This document shows, piece by piece, positions 62,751 through 64,000 of a stretch of 64,000 nt of DNA. The number at the start of each line of letters is the position of its first letter. Within the stretch, counting starts at the first letter, position 1. The translations under genes and the position numbers were made by a program. Source of the DNA: Rhodothermia bacterium (GTDB lineage Bacteria > Bacteroidota > Rhodothermia > Rhodothermales > UBA2364); contig JAFLBZ010000002.1 in the NCBI GenBank assembly GCA_017303715.1, positions 62,001-126,000 of the forward strand. Reading direction: 5' to 3'. The notes below the pieces were generated by a model. The model did not search any database. It was not told the DNA's origin and worked only from the letters and a program-made list of their open reading frames with translations.

Positions 62751-64000
62751 ATGTCTATCCTTATTCAAAACGGTACTATCGTAACAACCGATGCGGTTTA
62801 TCATGCCGATATTTTGGTGGAAGGTGAGACGATCTCGGCGATTGGCCATCATTTAAAAGCATCGCCAGATCGTGTTCTGGACGCGACCGGACTATTGGTC
62901 ATGCCCGGCGGAATTGACCCACACGTACATTTGGACATGCCTTTTATGGGTACTTTCTCCAGCGACGACTACACAACCGGAACCACGGCTGCACTGCATG
63001 GCGGAACCACAATGGTGATTGATTTTGTGCTTCAGACGCAAGGCAAGCCACTCCGCCACGCCCTTGAAGCATGGCAAGGACGCGCCGCCGGAAAAGCATG
63101 TTGCGACTATAGCTTCCATATGGCCGTCACCGATTTTAACGACGAGACCCGCAAGGAAATTCGGGAAATGGTGGAAGACGAGGGTGTTACCTCTTTCAAA
63201 ACGTTTATGGCCTACAAAGGCGCCTTGATGATAGACGATCGGCAGATGGTGGGCTTGATGAATGAGGTGAAAGCACAAGGCGGAATGGTAACAGTCCATG
63301 CCACCAATGGCGATTTGATAGACTTCTTAGTCGCAAAATTCCGTGCAGAGGGCAAACGAGCGCCATTATACCACTATTTGTCTCAGCCCGAAATCACGGA
63401 GGCGGAGGCTTCGGGACGTTTTGCAGACTTGGCAGATTATACGGGCGTTCCAGCCTATATTGTTCACATGACCTGCGAGGGCGCACTGAATCAGGTACGG
63501 CGGGCTGCACATCGAAACCAAAAGGTTTATGCCGAAACCTGCATCCAGTATTTGGTATTAGACGCTTCATTGTATGAGCAAGATTTTGACGGCGCAAAAT
63601 GGGTGATGAGTCCGCCGCTCCGCGAGAAAAAAGACCAAGCAGCACTTTGGGCGGGCATCAATCAAGGAACCGTACAAGTTGTTGCTACCGATCATTGCCC
63701 GTTTAGTTGGGCGCAAAAACAAATGGGCCTCGAAGACTTCTCCAAAATCCCCAATGGTCATCCTGCCATCGAACATCGGATGGAATTGCTGTTCTCGGAA
63801 GGTGTAAACAAAGGCCGGATTTCTCTCCATAAATTTGTGGAGGTAACTTCTACGAATGCGGCCAAAATCTTCGGCATGTTCCCCAAAAAAGGAAATATTG
63901 CCATTGGTACAGATGCCGACCTCCTGCTGTTTGACCCGAACGAAGTCCATACCCTTTCTGCACAAACTCACCACATGAACACCGATTATTCGGCTTACGA
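62751..64000 (+). CDS. hydA: Dihydropyrimidinase (3' end outside window)
   Basis: ATG 62751 opens a frame that runs off the window after 416 codons; the family has about 460. Amidohydrolase metal residues are all visible: 'DPHVHLD' (His58, His60), carboxylated Lys150 in 'TSFKTFMAYKG', His183 in 'TVHATNGD', His239 in 'YIVHMTCEGA', Asp314 in 'VATDHCPFS'. These and 'GTTAALHGGTTMVIDF' fit D-hydantoinase/dihydropyrimidinase. It opens the ring of dihydrouracil or dihydrothymine to N-carbamyl beta-amino acids. The ureidopropionase and dihydropyrimidine dehydrogenase genes expected in the pathway may lie beyond the window. Confidence 0.92.
   Translation, partial: MSILIQNGTIVTTDAVYHADILVEGETISAIGHHLKASPDRVLDATGLLVMPGGIDPHVHLDMPFMGTFSSDDYTTGTTAALHGGTTMVIDFVLQTQGKPLRHALEAWQGRAAGKACCDYSFHMAVTDFNDETRKEIREMVEDEGVTSFKTFMAYKGALMIDDRQMVGLMNEVKAQGGMVTVHATNGDLIDFLVAKFRAEGKRAPLYHYLSQPEITEAEASGRFADLADYTGVPAYIVHMTCEGALNQVRRAAHRNQKVYAETCIQYLVLDASLYEQDFDGAKWVMSPPLREKKDQAALWAGINQGTVQVVATDHCPFSWAQKQMGLEDFSKIPNGHPAIEHRMELLFSEGVNKGRISLHKFVEVTSTNAAKIFGMFPKKGNIAIGTDADLLLFDPNEVHTLSAQTHHMNTDYSAY

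Overview
The window looks like one chromosomal stretch of a Bacteroidota/Rhodothermota-type (FCB superphylum) bacterium. The grounds are family content and style: menaquinone genes (menA, menC), a succinate dehydrogenase/fumarate reductase locus in the order C-A-B, two OmpA-type envelope proteins with PKD domains, a kinase-RapZ fusion, a TIGR02757-type protein, few Shine-Dalgarno sites and a tRNA promoter of the TTTG/TAnnTTTG kind. The exact taxon cannot be named from sequence alone. Two perfect parS palindromes (about 8.23-8.30 kb) beside mfd, with recF 4 kb away, suggest the region lies close to the replication origin.

Layout. 0-1.1 kb: the end of a phage tail-type gene abuts a CTP synthase gene (pyrG) cut off after about 154 codons; this is either an integration junction or an assembly chimera. 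1.3-13.2 kb: M48 protease, recF, a 44-codon Gly/Pro repeat gene, a divergent TPR-CHAT protease-like membrane protein, murQ, the parS pair, mfd, and a phosphate permease. 13.4-24 kb: a 576-residue protein with an internally duplicated domain, a hairpin-rich gap, a coiled-coil protein, a 1262-residue GH13 enzyme fused to a YegP-like domain, a trans-sulfuration enzyme, and two secreted low-complexity proteins. 24-34.7 kb: a TIGR02757/flavin reductase pair, YbaB, a tocopherol-cyclase-like protein, a GNAT gene with an in-frame stop, a TauE permease, a YjjG-type phosphatase, thiL-menA-menC, tRNA-Ile(CAU), and the kinase-RapZ fusion. 35-53.1 kb: two PKD-OmpA paralogues, typA, an exported Ppx/GppA-like protein, sdhCAB, an AI-2E permease, ychF, a phosphatase, nusB, comEC.

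53.1-58 kb is an accessory island between comEC and the pyrimidine operon. It has a nucleotidyltransferase pair flanked by identical 31-bp direct repeats, an AT-rich lipoprotein, an XRE regulator with an in-frame stop, an IS transposase tail, and a broken PIN-like toxin module. 58.1-64 kb is a likely reductive pyrimidine catabolism operon: semialdehyde dehydrogenase, beta-amino acid aminotransferase, NCS1 permease and dihydropyrimidinase (which runs off the window). It would take up uracil/thymine-type bases and feed acetyl-CoA or propionyl-CoA.

No CRISPR array, restriction system or complete mobile element was seen. The best candidates for undescribed biology are the CHAT protein with its 44-residue divergent neighbour, the duplicated-domain 576-residue protein, the GH13-YegP fusion, the exported Ppx/GppA-like protein, and the repeat-flanked nucleotidyltransferase pair.
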